Below are positions 25,907 through 34,864 of a stretch of 64,000 nt of DNA, piece after piece (positions within the stretch are counted from its first letter, which is position 1; each line of letters opens with the position of its first letter). The stretch comes from Flavobacterium album (lineage in GTDB: Bacteria; Bacteroidota; Bacteroidia; Flavobacteriales; Flavobacteriaceae). Under the pieces are notes generated by a model. It was not told where the DNA came from. It saw only the letters and a program-made list of their open reading frames with translations, and did no database searches. The position numbers were made by a program, and so were the translations under genes. Where the stretch lies: assembly GCF_003096035.1 (NCBI RefSeq), contig NZ_CP029186.1:2834001-2898000 (forward strand). Direction: 5' to 3'.

Positions 25907-25944
25907 CTCCGCTAGCGCGAGCATCCTGCTCGTGCCGATAGGAG
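25907..25944. repeat. REP-like palindromic element
   Basis: An inner stem GCGCGAGCA (25915-25923) / TGCTCGTGC (25927-25935) with a 3-base loop is flanked by an outer CTCC (25907-25910) / GGAG (25941-25944) pair. The GC-rich hairpin stands out in AT-rich surroundings. It resembles REP elements that accompany REP-associated (Y1) transposases; no such transposase is in this window. Confidence 0.55.
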
Positions 25945-25960
25945 TAAACATCACTTATAA

Positions 25961-28060
25961 CTAACTAATATAATTCCAGATATTTTTCTTTTTCCCCATT
26001 TCGATAAAAGCGTGGCGCAGTGCCGCATGCTCGGGTTTAGTCATAGAGGCATCGTCTTTCAGGAGTTTTAAGGCATGCTCGCGGGCCAGCATCAGGATAT
26101 CACGGTCTTTTACCAGGTCGGCGATCTGGAGGTTGAGCACACCGCTTTGCTGTGTACCCATAATGTCGCCGGGGCCGCGCAGCTTCAGGTCGACCTCTGC
26201 AATTTCAAAACCGTCGTTGGTGCGGGTCATTGTTTCCAGGCGGGTTTTGGTGTCGTTACCCAGCTTGTGCCCCGTCATCAGGATGCAGTAACTTTGCTCT
26301 GCTCCACGTCCCACACGCCCGCGCAACTGGTGCAGCTGCGACAGCCCGAAACGTTCGGCGCTCTCTATCACCATTACGCTGGCATTGGGCACATTCACAC
26401 CCACCTCAATAACAGTAGTAGCGACCATTATATTTGTTTTTCCGGCGGCAAACCGGGCCATTTCGCTGTCCTTTTCGGCAGGCTTCATTTTGCCATGCAC
26501 GATGCTCACGCTGTATTGCGGCAGCGGGAAATCGCGCGAAATGCTTTCGTATCCGTCCATCAGGTCCTTATAGTCCATCTTCTCACTTTCCTGTATCAGC
26601 GGATACACAATGTAGATCTGGCGGCCTTTGGCAATCTCATCCTTCAGGAATTTCCATACTTTAAGGCGGTTGCTGTCAAAACGGTGCACAGTTTGTATCG
26701 GCTTTCGTCCCGGAGGAAGCTCATCTATTACCGATATGTCCAGGTCGCCATACAGGCTCATAGCTAATGTACGCGGGATAGGGGTGGCGGTCATCACCAA
26801 CACATGCGGGGGGATGTCGTTCTTACGCCATAGCTTGCTGCGCTGCTCTACGCCAAAACGGTGCTGCTCATCGATCACGGCGAGCCCAAGGTTTTTAAAC
26901 TGCACCTTATCTTCCAGCAATGCATGTGTGCCTATGATGATGTGAAGCTCGCCGCTTTCCAGCTGCTCATGTATAATTTTTCTTTCTGAAGTTTTAGTTG
27001 AGCCGGTCAGTATTTTTATATTGATCCCTAATGGTTTGGCAAGTTCATTGAGTCCTATAAAATGCTGGTTGGCGAGAATCTCTGTGGGGGCCATAAGGCA
27101 CGCCTGAAAACCATTATCGAGCGCCAGCAGCATGCTCATCATCGCCACGATAGTCTTACCCGAACCCACGTCGCCCTGCAACAGGCGGTTCATTTGGGCG
27201 GGCTGGCCCATGTCGTTGCGTATCTCTTTGATAACACGCTTCTGCGCATTGGTAAGCCCGAACGGCAAATGGTTATTGTAAAAATCGTTGAAATAAGCGC
27301 CCACCTGCGTGAACGGATGGCCTTTTATCTTGTGCTTCCGTATAAGGTTCTTGGTGATCAGCTGCAATTGAATAAAAAACAGTTCCTCAAATTTCAGGCG
27401 GAACTGTGCACGGGCCAATATCTCCTGGCTTTTTGGGAAATGGATATTGAACAGCGCGGCATTTTTGGGTATCAGCTTTAATTCTTCTATAAGGGCAGGA
27501 GGGAGCGGGTCGGAAAATTTTGCCTGTGTTTCCCGGAACAGCTGCTGCATGATGTTGCTTACTACTTTGTTGGTAATGCCTTTCTGCGCTAGCTTTTCGG
27601 TAGAAGGGTAAAAGGGCTGCATGGCCGAACGCAGGCTTTGCTCATGCTCTGCCAGCGGTTCCATCTCCGGGTGGGCCATATTGAAAACGCCGTTGAACGA
27701 GCTTGCCTTCCCGAATATCACATATGGTGTATTAAGCTTCAGGTTCTCGCGTATCCATTTCTGACCCTGGAACCACACCAGTTCCATTTCGCCCGTGCCA
27801 TCGGTAAAGGTGGCTACGAGGCGGGTTTTCTTTTCGCCTACGGTCTTTATATTGATTACTTTGCCCACAACCTGTACTTCCGCGCCGCTATTTTGCAGCT
27901 CATTGATGCGGTAATAGCGTGTACGGTCGATATAACGGTTGGGAAACAGGTGCAGCAGGTCGCCGTATTTATGGATGTCCAGCTCCTTACGCAACAAATC
28001 GCCACGTGCCGGGCCTACGCCTTTAAGGAATTCTATGGGAGTTTCGAGCAGGTTTTGCAT
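25961..28060 (-). CDS. recG: ATP-dependent DNA helicase RecG
   Basis: RecG remodels stalled replication forks and branch-migrates Holliday junctions. The 699-residue product has an N-terminal wedge/OB domain (about 1-240, with RYIDRTRYYRINEL and EVQVVGKVINI), then helicase motifs: Walker A LLQGDVGSGKTIVA, DExH box as AVIDEQHRFGVEQR, TATPIPRTLAMSLYGDLD, and the C-terminal lobe with RGRVGRGAEQSYCIL and the TRLE...TNDGFEIAEVDLKLRGPGD translocation hairpin. The length and motif order are standard. On the minus strand it begins directly after a tRNA relic (28063-28100), so it may share a transcript with the tRNA upstream. Confidence 0.95.
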   Translation of the reverse strand: MQNLLETPIEFLKGVGPARGDLLRKELDIHKYGDLLHLFPNRYIDRTRYYRINELQNSGAEVQVVGKVINIKTVGEKKTRLVATFTDGTGEMELVWFQGQKWIRENLKLNTPYVIFGKASSFNGVFNMAHPEMEPLAEHEQSLRSAMQPFYPSTEKLAQKGITNKVVSNIMQQLFRETQAKFSDPLPPALIEELKLIPKNAALFNIHFPKSQEILARAQFRLKFEELFFIQLQLITKNLIRKHKIKGHPFTQVGAYFNDFYNNHLPFGLTNAQKRVIKEIRNDMGQPAQMNRLLQGDVGSGKTIVAMMSMLLALDNGFQACLMAPTEILANQHFIGLNELAKPLGINIKILTGSTKTSERKIIHEQLESGELHIIIGTHALLEDKVQFKNLGLAVIDEQHRFGVEQRSKLWRKNDIPPHVLVMTATPIPRTLAMSLYGDLDISVIDELPPGRKPIQTVHRFDSNRLKVWKFLKDEIAKGRQIYIVYPLIQESEKMDYKDLMDGYESISRDFPLPQYSVSIVHGKMKPAEKDSEMARFAAGKTNIMVATTVIEVGVNVPNASVMVIESAERFGLSQLHQLRGRVGRGAEQSYCILMTGHKLGNDTKTRLETMTRTNDGFEIAEVDLKLRGPGDIMGTQQSGVLNLQIADLVKDRDILMLAREHALKLLKDDASMTKPEHAALRHAFIEMGKKKNIWNYIS

Positions 28061-28062
28061 AA

Positions 28063-28100
28063 TGTGACCACGATGGGATTCAAACCGGTAACGTTCTGAT
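28063..28100 (-). other. Relic of a second tRNA (3' half only)
   Basis: Read on the minus strand this segment gives an anticodon-stem end (ATCAG), a T-loop-like TTTGAAT and then CGTGGTCA, which looks like an acceptor 3' strand with discriminator A. No 5' half able to pair with it (GACCACG) is present nearby and the T stem does not pair properly. It lies between the damaged tRNA-Arg and the recG start codon. Confidence 0.45.
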
Positions 28101-28103
28101 TTC

Positions 28104-28176
28104 TAATCGCGTCAGGATCGAACCAGAGACCGCCTGCTTAGAAGGCAGGTGCTCTATCCATCTGAGCTACGCAATG
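28104..28176 (-). tRNA. tRNA-Arg(TCT), T arm and acceptor end degenerate
   Basis: On the minus strand the D stem (GCTC/GAGC) and the anticodon stem (CCTGC/GCAGG) pair perfectly around a loop CTTCTAA, giving anticodon TCT for arginine AGA codons. The 3' half is abnormal: the T loop TTCGAT has six bases instead of seven, the T stem TCTGG/CCTGA has a T-T mismatch, and the acceptor stem has a G-U and a C-U at position 1-72. One deleted base and one substitution would restore a standard arm. It may be a pseudogene, a sequence error or an odd but working tRNA. Confidence 0.6.
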
Positions 28177-28236
28177 ATTTGTTTGTCGAACGAAGATAAG
28201 AAATTTTTATAAACGTACTATTCTTATCTTTACACC

Positions 28237-28464
28237 ATGGAAAAACCCGTTTCAAAAGATCCGCTGCATGGCATAACGCTCAAAAAGATCTTGGAAGACC
28301 TTGTAGGCTTTTACGGGTTCGATACCCTTGGCGAGCTTATCAGGATAAGGTGCTTCAACGACAACCCGAGTATCAACTCCAGCCTTACCTTTCTGCGTAA
28401 AACCGAATGGGCACGAAAAAAGGTCGAGGAACTTTATATTAGGACGCTGCCTAAAATGAAATAG
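28237..28464 (+). CDS. VF530-family DNA-binding protein (DUF2132)
   Basis: This 75-residue protein matches the VF530 family over its full length: [21 protein letters not shown], then [20 protein letters not shown] and [11 protein letters not shown]. The family folds as a small helical domain and a member from Vibrio was shown to bind DNA; the biological role is unknown. It is divergent from the tRNA-Arg and convergent with the large membrane protein gene. Confidence 0.85.
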   Translation: MEKPVSKDPLHGITLKKILEDLVGFYGFDTLGELIRIRCFNDNPSINSSLTFLRKTEWARKKVEELYIRTLPKMK

Positions 28465-28510
28465 CCCTTTACCAGAAAAGACAAAAGGTTATTATTTTAT
28501 TCTTACAGCA

Positions 28511-30094
28511 TTATGATTCAGCGATTCCCTTCCATCTTTTAATGGAAATGGTAAAAAAGTACATAAAGGCTAAAAATACAATACCGCAAAATAACATAAA
28601 TAATTCAGGGTTGTCTTTCATCCATGCTTCATAACCGGTTACAGGGGTTATTCGTTCCCCGTATTCATACACTGCCTGGTCTTCAACATAATCCAGTATC
28701 AAAAATCCTATAACAGGCAGTATCGAGGGAGTTATCCATAAAACAATATTAAGAATAATACCGCTTATTCCTTTTGATTTCCTTTTGGCAAAGAACCAAA
28801 TAAGCAGTACAACAGCGATAACCAGCCACACGGTAATATAAAGTGTATCGCGGAAGCCACCCAACATAGAATTATAAGGAATAATGATCGAATATACCAC
28901 ATTGATTATCCCGGTTATCAGCGCTGTTACCCCAAAGGCTACCAGTGCTATAAGCCAGTTCCTTCCGGATGTCACCCTGAATGAGAAAATAAGCAACGAC
29001 AATCCAAGCCCGAAATAGGCAAAGAAAAGCGCCAACCCGCCATTGGCATCCGGGCCGCTCCATGCCCCGGAGATGATTCCATACGAATTTTCAAGCTGCC
29101 TGAATGGTTCGTAATATTTAGGGTAGATGTAGGTATGCCCGTTTATGATCTTGATATTGTTTGATATTGTATCCAGGGATTGATAGTTTCTATAAGGGTC
29201 AGTTGGTTCGGTTTCTGCAACTACTTGAGTATAGTCATAATCATAATTATCGGCATAATCTACCGGGTTGTTGCCTTCCGGGTAGCTGTCGATACGTCCT
29301 ATGGTGATATAGTTGGTAAAAGCCGGATAATCATACACGAGCTTTAACCATTCCGGCGGGGCGATATTGCTTTTTACGTTGTGTTCTTTCGCAATCTTAT
29401 CAAATTCACGCATAACCCACAGCACCGAATCCTTACGGTTTTCTATAAGCCATTTCTTTACCCTGCGCTCGTTCAGGGAGTCTTTTACCATTCCCTGATA
29501 GGAAAAGTCGGTAACCGATTTGTTCATCAATGAATTCAGCGAATACTCCCTGCCGTCATACATAAACGTTTCGCGTCGTGTCCGGATGGATTCACCGTCT
29601 TTTTCTTCATAAATATATTCGCCTTCCTCAAAGCCCCCGTCTACAAACAGCGAAGCCATACTGATAATATCAATACGGCGCGAGAATTCCTGCTCGCTGA
29701 AGTAGCTTCTCTGGTGCATTTCGGACGCATACATGAACGAGAACACATACGAGCAATTGATGGTGCATAGTATAAACAACAGCAGGAACTCTTTGTATAG
29801 TGAAAGCTTGTTTTTTGGGTAATACGACTTGAAGGCATTGTTCCTGAAATAGAAGACAAGCCAGATGATGAGGACAAGAAGGCTTATGAATACCGAAAAG
29901 AAGATTACCAGGGCAGGTAAGGCATCAAAATAATATTCGTCGCCGGTTTTTGTAAAATCTACAGTTCCGTGAAAATATCCTAAACTGAAAAATATGATAT
30001 GCAGCGCTATTGTAACAGCTATTACCGGGACGATCTTAAGGTTCCAGAGCAGTGGATGGCGCAGCAGCAGTTGGTTTTGTATTTGTTTGAACAT
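28511..30094 (-). CDS. Polytopic membrane protein, probable partner of the adjacent ABC ATPase
   Basis: A 527-residue protein with three N-terminal membrane helices (VIAVTIALHIIFFSLGYF, a second at about 65-90 and a third near 110-130), a soluble region of about 220 residues with acidic and tyrosine-rich stretches, and five C-terminal helices. The start at 30094 (MFKQIQNQLLLRHPLLWNLK) is preferred to an upstream ATG that would lie within the ABC gene. It begins 13 bases after the ABC ATPase stop, so the two likely form an exporter or a membrane-remodelling ABC complex. No family recognised for certain. Confidence 0.75.
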   Translation of the reverse strand: MFKQIQNQLLLRHPLLWNLKIVPVIAVTIALHIIFFSLGYFHGTVDFTKTGDEYYFDALPALVIFFSVFISLLVLIIWLVFYFRNNAFKSYYPKNKLSLYKEFLLLFILCTINCSYVFSFMYASEMHQRSYFSEQEFSRRIDIISMASLFVDGGFEEGEYIYEEKDGESIRTRRETFMYDGREYSLNSLMNKSVTDFSYQGMVKDSLNERRVKKWLIENRKDSVLWVMREFDKIAKEHNVKSNIAPPEWLKLVYDYPAFTNYITIGRIDSYPEGNNPVDYADNYDYDYTQVVAETEPTDPYRNYQSLDTISNNIKIINGHTYIYPKYYEPFRQLENSYGIISGAWSGPDANGGLALFFAYFGLGLSLLIFSFRVTSGRNWLIALVAFGVTALITGIINVVYSIIIPYNSMLGGFRDTLYITVWLVIAVVLLIWFFAKRKSKGISGIILNIVLWITPSILPVIGFLILDYVEDQAVYEYGERITPVTGYEAWMKDNPELFMLFCGIVFLAFMYFFTISIKRWKGIAES

Positions 30095-30107
30095 GGTTTT
30101 GTTGAGA

Positions 30108-31262
30108 TTAGGATACAAAAAAGCGTCGTGTGGAGTTGGAAATATTCCTGAAATAGGCAAGTGGCATTTCATTAGCGATAACAATTTTCATAAAGTCATG
30201 TACTGTTCTGTCGCTGGTAAACGTAGCTACATAGGTGCCGCCGTTAAATTGTAATGATACTAGGCCGTTAGCGCTCAATATCTCATTCAGCCTGCTTTGT
30301 TTCCATTCGCTTTCAAATTCTATGACAAGCTGCTGCTCTTCCGGCGCATCGCTATTTTCCGTACCGCGCAGGTTTTTTTGTACACCCTGTTTCAGGAAGA
30401 TCACCTGATCCGATGTTTTTTCTACTTCATACAGCTGCTGTGAGCTCAGTATGATGCCTATAGGCCTGAATGGCGATTTGGCTATCGACCTGAAATCTTC
30501 TAATACCGTTTGCTGTGCCAGGATGTCGAGGTTGGCCAAAGGTTCGTCTATCAGCAATACTTTCGGCTTACGCAACAGCATCCGCGCCAGTTCGAAGCGC
30601 ATCTTGTAGCCTGACGAAAGGTTCTTCCAACTGTGCTGCCTGAATTTTCGCAGCCCCAGCCGTGCTATGATAAGCTCGACAATAAGGTGGTTCTCTTCGG
30701 GCGGATAACCGTACATCGAGGCTGTAAATACGAGATTTTCACGCATAGGGCCCCGCCATGTATCAGTGCGTTGGGGTATGTACACCAGCTTGGTACGAAG
30801 GTCATAGCGATCTTCATACGGGAAGGCATAGTCTACCTTGCCTGATGTAGCATACAGTTCGCCACACAAAACACGCAGCAGTGTTGTCTTGCCATTGCCG
30901 TTCTCGCCTACAAGACCCACGATATCGCCGGCATACAGGTCGAGGTTTACAGGCCCTAAAGCAAAAGATGAAGGGGAGTATTGCTTTACTATTTGTTTGG
31001 CTTCAAGAATTTTTTCTCTTTTGGGCAGCTCTTTTCCGGATAAAAAAGCATACAGCTCGTCCAGCAATGCCGTGAACCGTTGTTTTTTATCAGGGCTTTC
31101 GGGAGCAGCATCCAGCCAGTCCAGGAAGGCGTTGGTTTTTTTATAGAATGCGACCGACTCCGTATCAAGCGTAAAGTCGATGATGCGCTTTACAACCAGA
31201 CCGTAGTCTTCAAAGCGCAACAGGTCGCGCACTTCTTCAAATTGTCTTTGGAATTCGTTCAT
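30108..31262 (-). CDS. ABC transporter ATP-binding protein with N-terminal extension
   Basis: The 384-residue product has an N-terminal helical domain of about 100 residues (MNEFQRQFEEVRDLLRFEDY) before a complete ABC ATPase: Walker A GENGNGKTTLL, signature LSSGYKMRFELARMLL, Walker B VLLIDEPLANLD. A further 80 or so residues follow. The ATG at 31262 is taken because the upstream stretch is not conserved-looking. Substrate unknown; the membrane protein gene directly downstream is its likely permease partner. A 12-bp terminator hairpin lies just upstream. Confidence 0.85.
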   Translation of the reverse strand: MNEFQRQFEEVRDLLRFEDYGLVVKRIIDFTLDTESVAFYKKTNAFLDWLDAAPESPDKKQRFTALLDELYAFLSGKELPKREKILEAKQIVKQYSPSSFALGPVNLDLYAGDIVGLVGENGNGKTTLLRVLCGELYATSGKVDYAFPYEDRYDLRTKLVYIPQRTDTWRGPMRENLVFTASMYGYPPEENHLIVELIIARLGLRKFRQHSWKNLSSGYKMRFELARMLLRKPKVLLIDEPLANLDILAQQTVLEDFRSIAKSPFRPIGIILSSQQLYEVEKTSDQVIFLKQGVQKNLRGTENSDAPEEQQLVIEFESEWKQSRLNEILSANGLVSLQFNGGTYVATFTSDRTVHDFMKIVIANEMPLAYFRNISNSTRRFFVS

Positions 31263-31311
31263 AGTTGGTAGTGTAGAATTCAAAAATAGTGAAGAAGCAG
31301 CTCCCTTTAAC

Positions 31312-31339
31312 AAAAAATCTTCCAAACGGAAGATTTTTT
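31312..31339. terminator. A/T-flanked terminator hairpin
   Basis: A 12-bp perfect stem (AAAAAATCTTCC / GGAAGATTTTTT) with loop AAAC. On the minus strand it ends the lipoprotein transcript before the ABC gene. Confidence 0.75.
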
Positions 31340-31361
31340 TTATTGTGTTTCAACAGGGTTA

Positions 31362-31769
31362 TTATTCTGTAACGGTGATTGTCCGTGTAATATAAAGGTT
31401 ATTCTCCTGTAAAAACCGCAGCTCATAAGTACCTGCCGCTGTAGCGGTGAATGTATATGGCTTGGTTAGTGATGCGGTAGGGGTATCTGTACACTGGCAG
31501 CCAGAATAATCTACAAGCGCTACAATATTTTTAGGGAATGTAGTGGTTTCTACGAAGCGATTAAATGTCCCGCAGCTGTTAGCTACCCTGAATGTCACAT
31601 TAAGTGTGATCGGCGTGTTTATTGTAGTGGTAGTTGGCCCGGTAACCTCCAGTGTGGTCATTTGCCCATTATAAAAGCAATAGTTGCTATGATTATCGTC
31701 AATACTACATGCAGTTACTGCTGATACTGCGATCAGGAATCCAATAAATTTCAGTTTAAGCGTTTTCAT
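31362..31769 (-). CDS. Small lipoprotein, possible beta-sandwich
   Basis: A 135-residue precursor with signal peptide and lipobox (VSAVTAC, Cys at about 21). The mature part contains PTTTTINTPITLNVTFRV and ends in strands of the sort found in immunoglobulin-like or PKD-like sandwiches (ATAAGTYELRFLQENNLYI); five more cysteines could make disulfides. Surface or periplasmic location is inferred from the lipobox. Monocistronic, followed by a terminator. Confidence 0.7.
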   Translation of the reverse strand: MKTLKLKFIGFLIAVSAVTACSIDDNHSNYCFYNGQMTTLEVTGPTTTTINTPITLNVTFRVANSCGTFNRFVETTTFPKNIVALVDYSGCQCTDTPTASLTKPYTFTATAAGTYELRFLQENNLYITRTITVTE

Positions 31770-31831
31770 AAAAGTGGTTTTTTTTTGTAGATGATATTTT
31801 AGCGGATCGGTTGCGTGGTGAACAGCTTTTT

Positions 31832-32686
31832 TTAACGTAAAATTATAATGCTGAACCCTGCTTTAAAGCTTTGCCCTGCCGGTAAAATGGTAATGGCTTC
31901 TTTTTCAATCAGGTTGCCTGATGCATCGTGCGTATCAGCATAACCTTTCCATGGCTCAATGCATAAAAAAGGCGCATTTTCCATTGTCCATATGCCAAGG
32001 TGTGGAAAATCGGGGAACGCCACTTTCAGGAATGGCGTACCGTTCTTTGCAATTTCAATAGAGTTGGAGGTATGGCTTTTCAATATCAGCGCATCGTTTT
32101 TAAACAGATCGTAAGTAAGCGGCAATACTCTGTTTTCAACAGGTAATGTTATTGTTTTATCAGAAAGCAGGTTATTTTCAAGTTGTGTGCTTACAGGTTG
32201 TTCGTCATTTTCGAAAACCAGGCTGTAGTCTTTAAAGTTCCCGGGCATGGCAAAGGCAGGATGTGCCCCTAATGAGAACGGCATATCACCACTGCCATTA
32301 TTGGTTACGGTATAATCGATACGGAGCGTTTTTTCATGCAGTGTATAAGCAAGCTCCAGTTCAAAATCAAAAGGATAGAGCCTTTTCGTATCATCACTAG
32401 CCGATAAGGAGAAAACAGCGTTGCTTTCGTCCTGACTTTTTACGGCAAAAATAGTATCACGGGCAAATCCGTGGCGTGTCATGGCATAGGTTTTCCCTTC
32501 AAAAAGATAGCTGTTGTTTCGTAATTCACCTACAATCGGGAAGAGTACAGGCGAATGTTTCCCCCAAAATGCAGGATCGCCTTCCCACATATATTCGTTT
32601 TCGGAATTGTCCTTTAAAGAGTTGAGTTCAGCTCCTTTAGGGTTGATTGTGGCAGTAAGCATGCCGTTGGTAATGGTTATGTCCAC
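31832..32686 (-). CDS. Aldose 1-epimerase family protein
   Basis: A 284-residue protein with the galactose-mutarotase fold pattern: GAELNSLKD near residue 18, the HGFARD segment (about residue 75) with the catalytic histidine, LGAHPAFAMPG around residue 145, and the C-terminal FLCIEPWKGYAD with the catalytic glutamate. The HPAF and EPWxG motifs place it in the YeaD/LacX-like branch, which acts on sugar phosphates or sugars not certain. No signal peptide. It is divergent from the aspartyl protease gene. Confidence 0.85.
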   Translation of the reverse strand: MDITITNGMLTATINPKGAELNSLKDNSENEYMWEGDPAFWGKHSPVLFPIVGELRNNSYLFEGKTYAMTRHGFARDTIFAVKSQDESNAVFSLSASDDTKRLYPFDFELELAYTLHEKTLRIDYTVTNNGSGDMPFSLGAHPAFAMPGNFKDYSLVFENDEQPVSTQLENNLLSDKTITLPVENRVLPLTYDLFKNDALILKSHTSNSIEIAKNGTPFLKVAFPDFPHLGIWTMENAPFLCIEPWKGYADTHDASGNLIEKEAITILPAGQSFKAGFSIIILR

Positions 32687-32809
32687 TTTATCTTATGTTG
32701 GTTTGCAAAGGCTAATTTAGGTAATTGTCAAATAATGGGCAACCAAATTCACACGCCTGTAACAATACATCGCGCAAATTGTTATCTTGCCATAACTTTA
32801 ATTTTAGCC

Positions 32810-34084
32810 ATGAAGAGATCATTATTGCTATTGTTTGTACTGTTTACCATAACCTGCACTGCCCAAAAAAAAGCCGAAAAGTTTTCTGACGAATACAGTT
32901 ATGCACAGCAGCTTCTTAAAGATAAGAACTATTTCAACGCTGAAAATTATATTTCTGAAAATGACAAGCATTTCACCAAGCTGGAAAGGCTTGTACTGCA
33001 GGCTAACATTGATAACATTTTCAACAGGGCGGCGCAGTCGAATGAAAAAATAGTCCGTGCCCTGGATAAATTCCCTGACCAGATGGGTGACTCCCTGAAA
33101 TTGAGCCTGAGGCGGCTGAAACATGCCAACCACGCGCGCCTTTTTCAATATACTGAAGCCAATGCTGTTGTGAAGGACATCCTGGCGACCCCTACAACGT
33201 ATCTCGATGCTGCCGAAATAGCCGACTATTATAACATGGGCAATATTTGGACTTTGCTTTCGGGGCAGCCGAAGCAGGAAGTGATCGTAAGTGAGGCTAC
33301 CTACATAAAAATGACAAGGGATAAAGCCCAGCTGACCAATCTTCCGGTAAAATCAGGAGAAGTAACTATCGATTTTATTTTCGATACCGGCGCCAACCTT
33401 TCTACAGTAACTGAAACTACTGCTACGAGGCTCGGTATGAAAATACTGGGCGGAAGTATAGAGGTAGGCTCCATTACCGGCGCTATAGTCAATGCGAAAA
33501 TGGCGATATGCCCACAATTTACATTAGGAAGCATCACTGTAAAAAACGCTGTCTTCCTTGTGTTCCCTGATAGCGCACTTGCTTTCTCCCAAATAGAGTA
33601 CCAGATAAACGGCATCATTGGATTTCCTGTAATTGAGGCCATGAAAGAGATACAGGTCACCCAGGAGGATGAATTCATCGTGCCAAAAAACAGGACACAT
33701 AAAAGCGGGCAGGATATGGCGCTCGATTTCCTAACGCCTGTAATAAAAGTGAATGATGAGTACTATAGCTTTGACACAGGGGCGGTAAGCACTTCTTTAT
33801 ACACAAAATATTATGCAAAGCACAAAGCCGAAGTAGTTTCAGATTACCAGGAAACCGACCTGGATTTTGGCGGGGCAGGAGGGATGACCACCAAAAAAGG
33901 CTACAATATATCGATGCCTATAATTATCAACAAAAAACAGCTGACACTTGAAGGTGTACAGCTGTTTACTGAAAAAACCGATAGTGAAGAAAGTCATTTT
34001 TACGGAAACATAGGGCAGGACCTTATCAAGCAGTTCCAAAAAATGACCATTAACTTCAGTTCGATGTTTGTAAAATTTGACTAG
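32810..34084 (+). CDS. Retropepsin-like aspartyl protease with two DTGA motifs
   Basis: The 424-residue precursor starts with a signal peptide (MKRSLLLLFVLFTITCTAQ). A helical region of about 160 residues precedes the protease part, in which FDTGANLSTV (Asp at about 192) and FDTGAVSTSL (Asp at about 322) each look like an active-site loop. Two aspartyl motifs 130 residues apart in one chain mean it could form a complete pepsin-like site alone instead of as a dimer. The ATG at 32810 is chosen as the start of the signal peptide. Exported; substrate unknown. Confidence 0.82.
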   Translation: MKRSLLLLFVLFTITCTAQKKAEKFSDEYSYAQQLLKDKNYFNAENYISENDKHFTKLERLVLQANIDNIFNRAAQSNEKIVRALDKFPDQMGDSLKLSLRRLKHANHARLFQYTEANAVVKDILATPTTYLDAAEIADYYNMGNIWTLLSGQPKQEVIVSEATYIKMTRDKAQLTNLPVKSGEVTIDFIFDTGANLSTVTETTATRLGMKILGGSIEVGSITGAIVNAKMAICPQFTLGSITVKNAVFLVFPDSALAFSQIEYQINGIIGFPVIEAMKEIQVTQEDEFIVPKNRTHKSGQDMALDFLTPVIKVNDEYYSFDTGAVSTSLYTKYYAKHKAEVVSDYQETDLDFGGAGGMTTKKGYNISMPIIINKKQLTLEGVQLFTEKTDSEESHFYGNIGQDLIKQFQKMTINFSSMFVKFD

Positions 34085-34285
34085 CTAGGCACGGGAATCG
34101 TCCCTTGTTTTCTTTACTAGGCCAATGCCTGCTATAAAGAAGATAAGCCCAACAATACCGTATATGGCTGTTATTTTTATGTTCTGCTCGCCGGTTGAAG
34201 TATTTGCGAATACGTAAGCGGCATAGATAAGCCCGATGATCCCGAGAACGGTCAGGATGGCACCAAAAATTCTTTTTAGGTTCAT
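34085..34285 (-). CDS. Small two-helix membrane protein
   Basis: A 66-residue protein with two hydrophobic helices (residues about 7-25 and 40-58) and a short charged tail KKTRDDSRA. The stop lies immediately after the convergent protease stop, so the two genes abut end to end with no terminator between. Small proteins of this shape are common in flavobacteria; function unknown. Confidence 0.65.
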   Translation of the reverse strand: MNLKRIFGAILTVLGIIGLIYAAYVFANTSTGEQNIKITAIYGIVGLIFFIAGIGLVKKTRDDSRA

Positions 34286-34556
34286 AGTAAGTTGTTTAGT
34301 TAGTGTTTACAAATTTCATCCTTATTTAAATATAATGTTGGATGTTTGTAATAACATTAACATTATGAATCAATTTATTTCAAAGAATTCTGAAAGGCCT
34401 TGGTTTTATTGAGATTTGCGAAATTGCGTAGAATTATACTGACAAACGAAAAGCTAAATAAAAGTTATTTACTCTTAAACCGCTATGAAGGAATAATTTA
34501 ATTGCTGAAATTGCACCATGATTTGAACGGAAGTTTAACTCTTAAATTCCAAAGCT

Positions 34557-34799
34557 ATGAAACTATTATATTTTCTTTTATCGATTTTTGCTGTAATGAT
34601 CACAGGCTATCTTTTCATGAACGATTTTAATTTTGATAATATAAGTTTCAGCAACTATCTGATAACGACGCTGGCAATACTATTGTCTTCCTGTATAGCT
34701 GTAGGCTGCGTAGTATGGTTGCTTTCACAAAAAAGAAAGAGCTATTACAAAGGCATCATGACCATAAGGCAATACTACGATTATAAAAGCGCCCGTTAA
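34557..34799 (+). CDS. Small two-helix membrane protein
   Basis: An 80-residue protein with an N-terminal helix (LLYFLLSIFAVMITGYLF), a polar loop (NDFNFDNISFSNY) and a second helix (ITTLAILLSSCIAVGCVVWLL), ending in a basic/tyrosine-rich tail. A strong terminator follows 19 bases after the stop. The 270 bases before it hold no other ORF. No family recognised. Confidence 0.65.
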   Translation: MKLLYFLLSIFAVMITGYLFMNDFNFDNISFSNYLITTLAILLSSCIAVGCVVWLLSQKRKSYYKGIMTIRQYYDYKSAR

Positions 34800-34818
34800 G
34801 CACGGCAACGCTTTATAG

Positions 34819-34851
34819 AAAGCCCGGGAATGTAAGCCCGGGCTTTTTTTT
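34819..34851 (+). terminator. Rho-independent terminator
   Basis: A perfect 10-bp stem (AAAGCCCGGG / CCCGGGCTTT) with an 8-base loop and a T run. Confidence 0.85.
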
Positions 34852-34864
34852 GTACCCAAAAAAT

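Noticed and set aside
26075..26767. 230-codon open frame on the + strand
   Set aside because: It is antisense to recG, whose helicase motifs run through the whole region.
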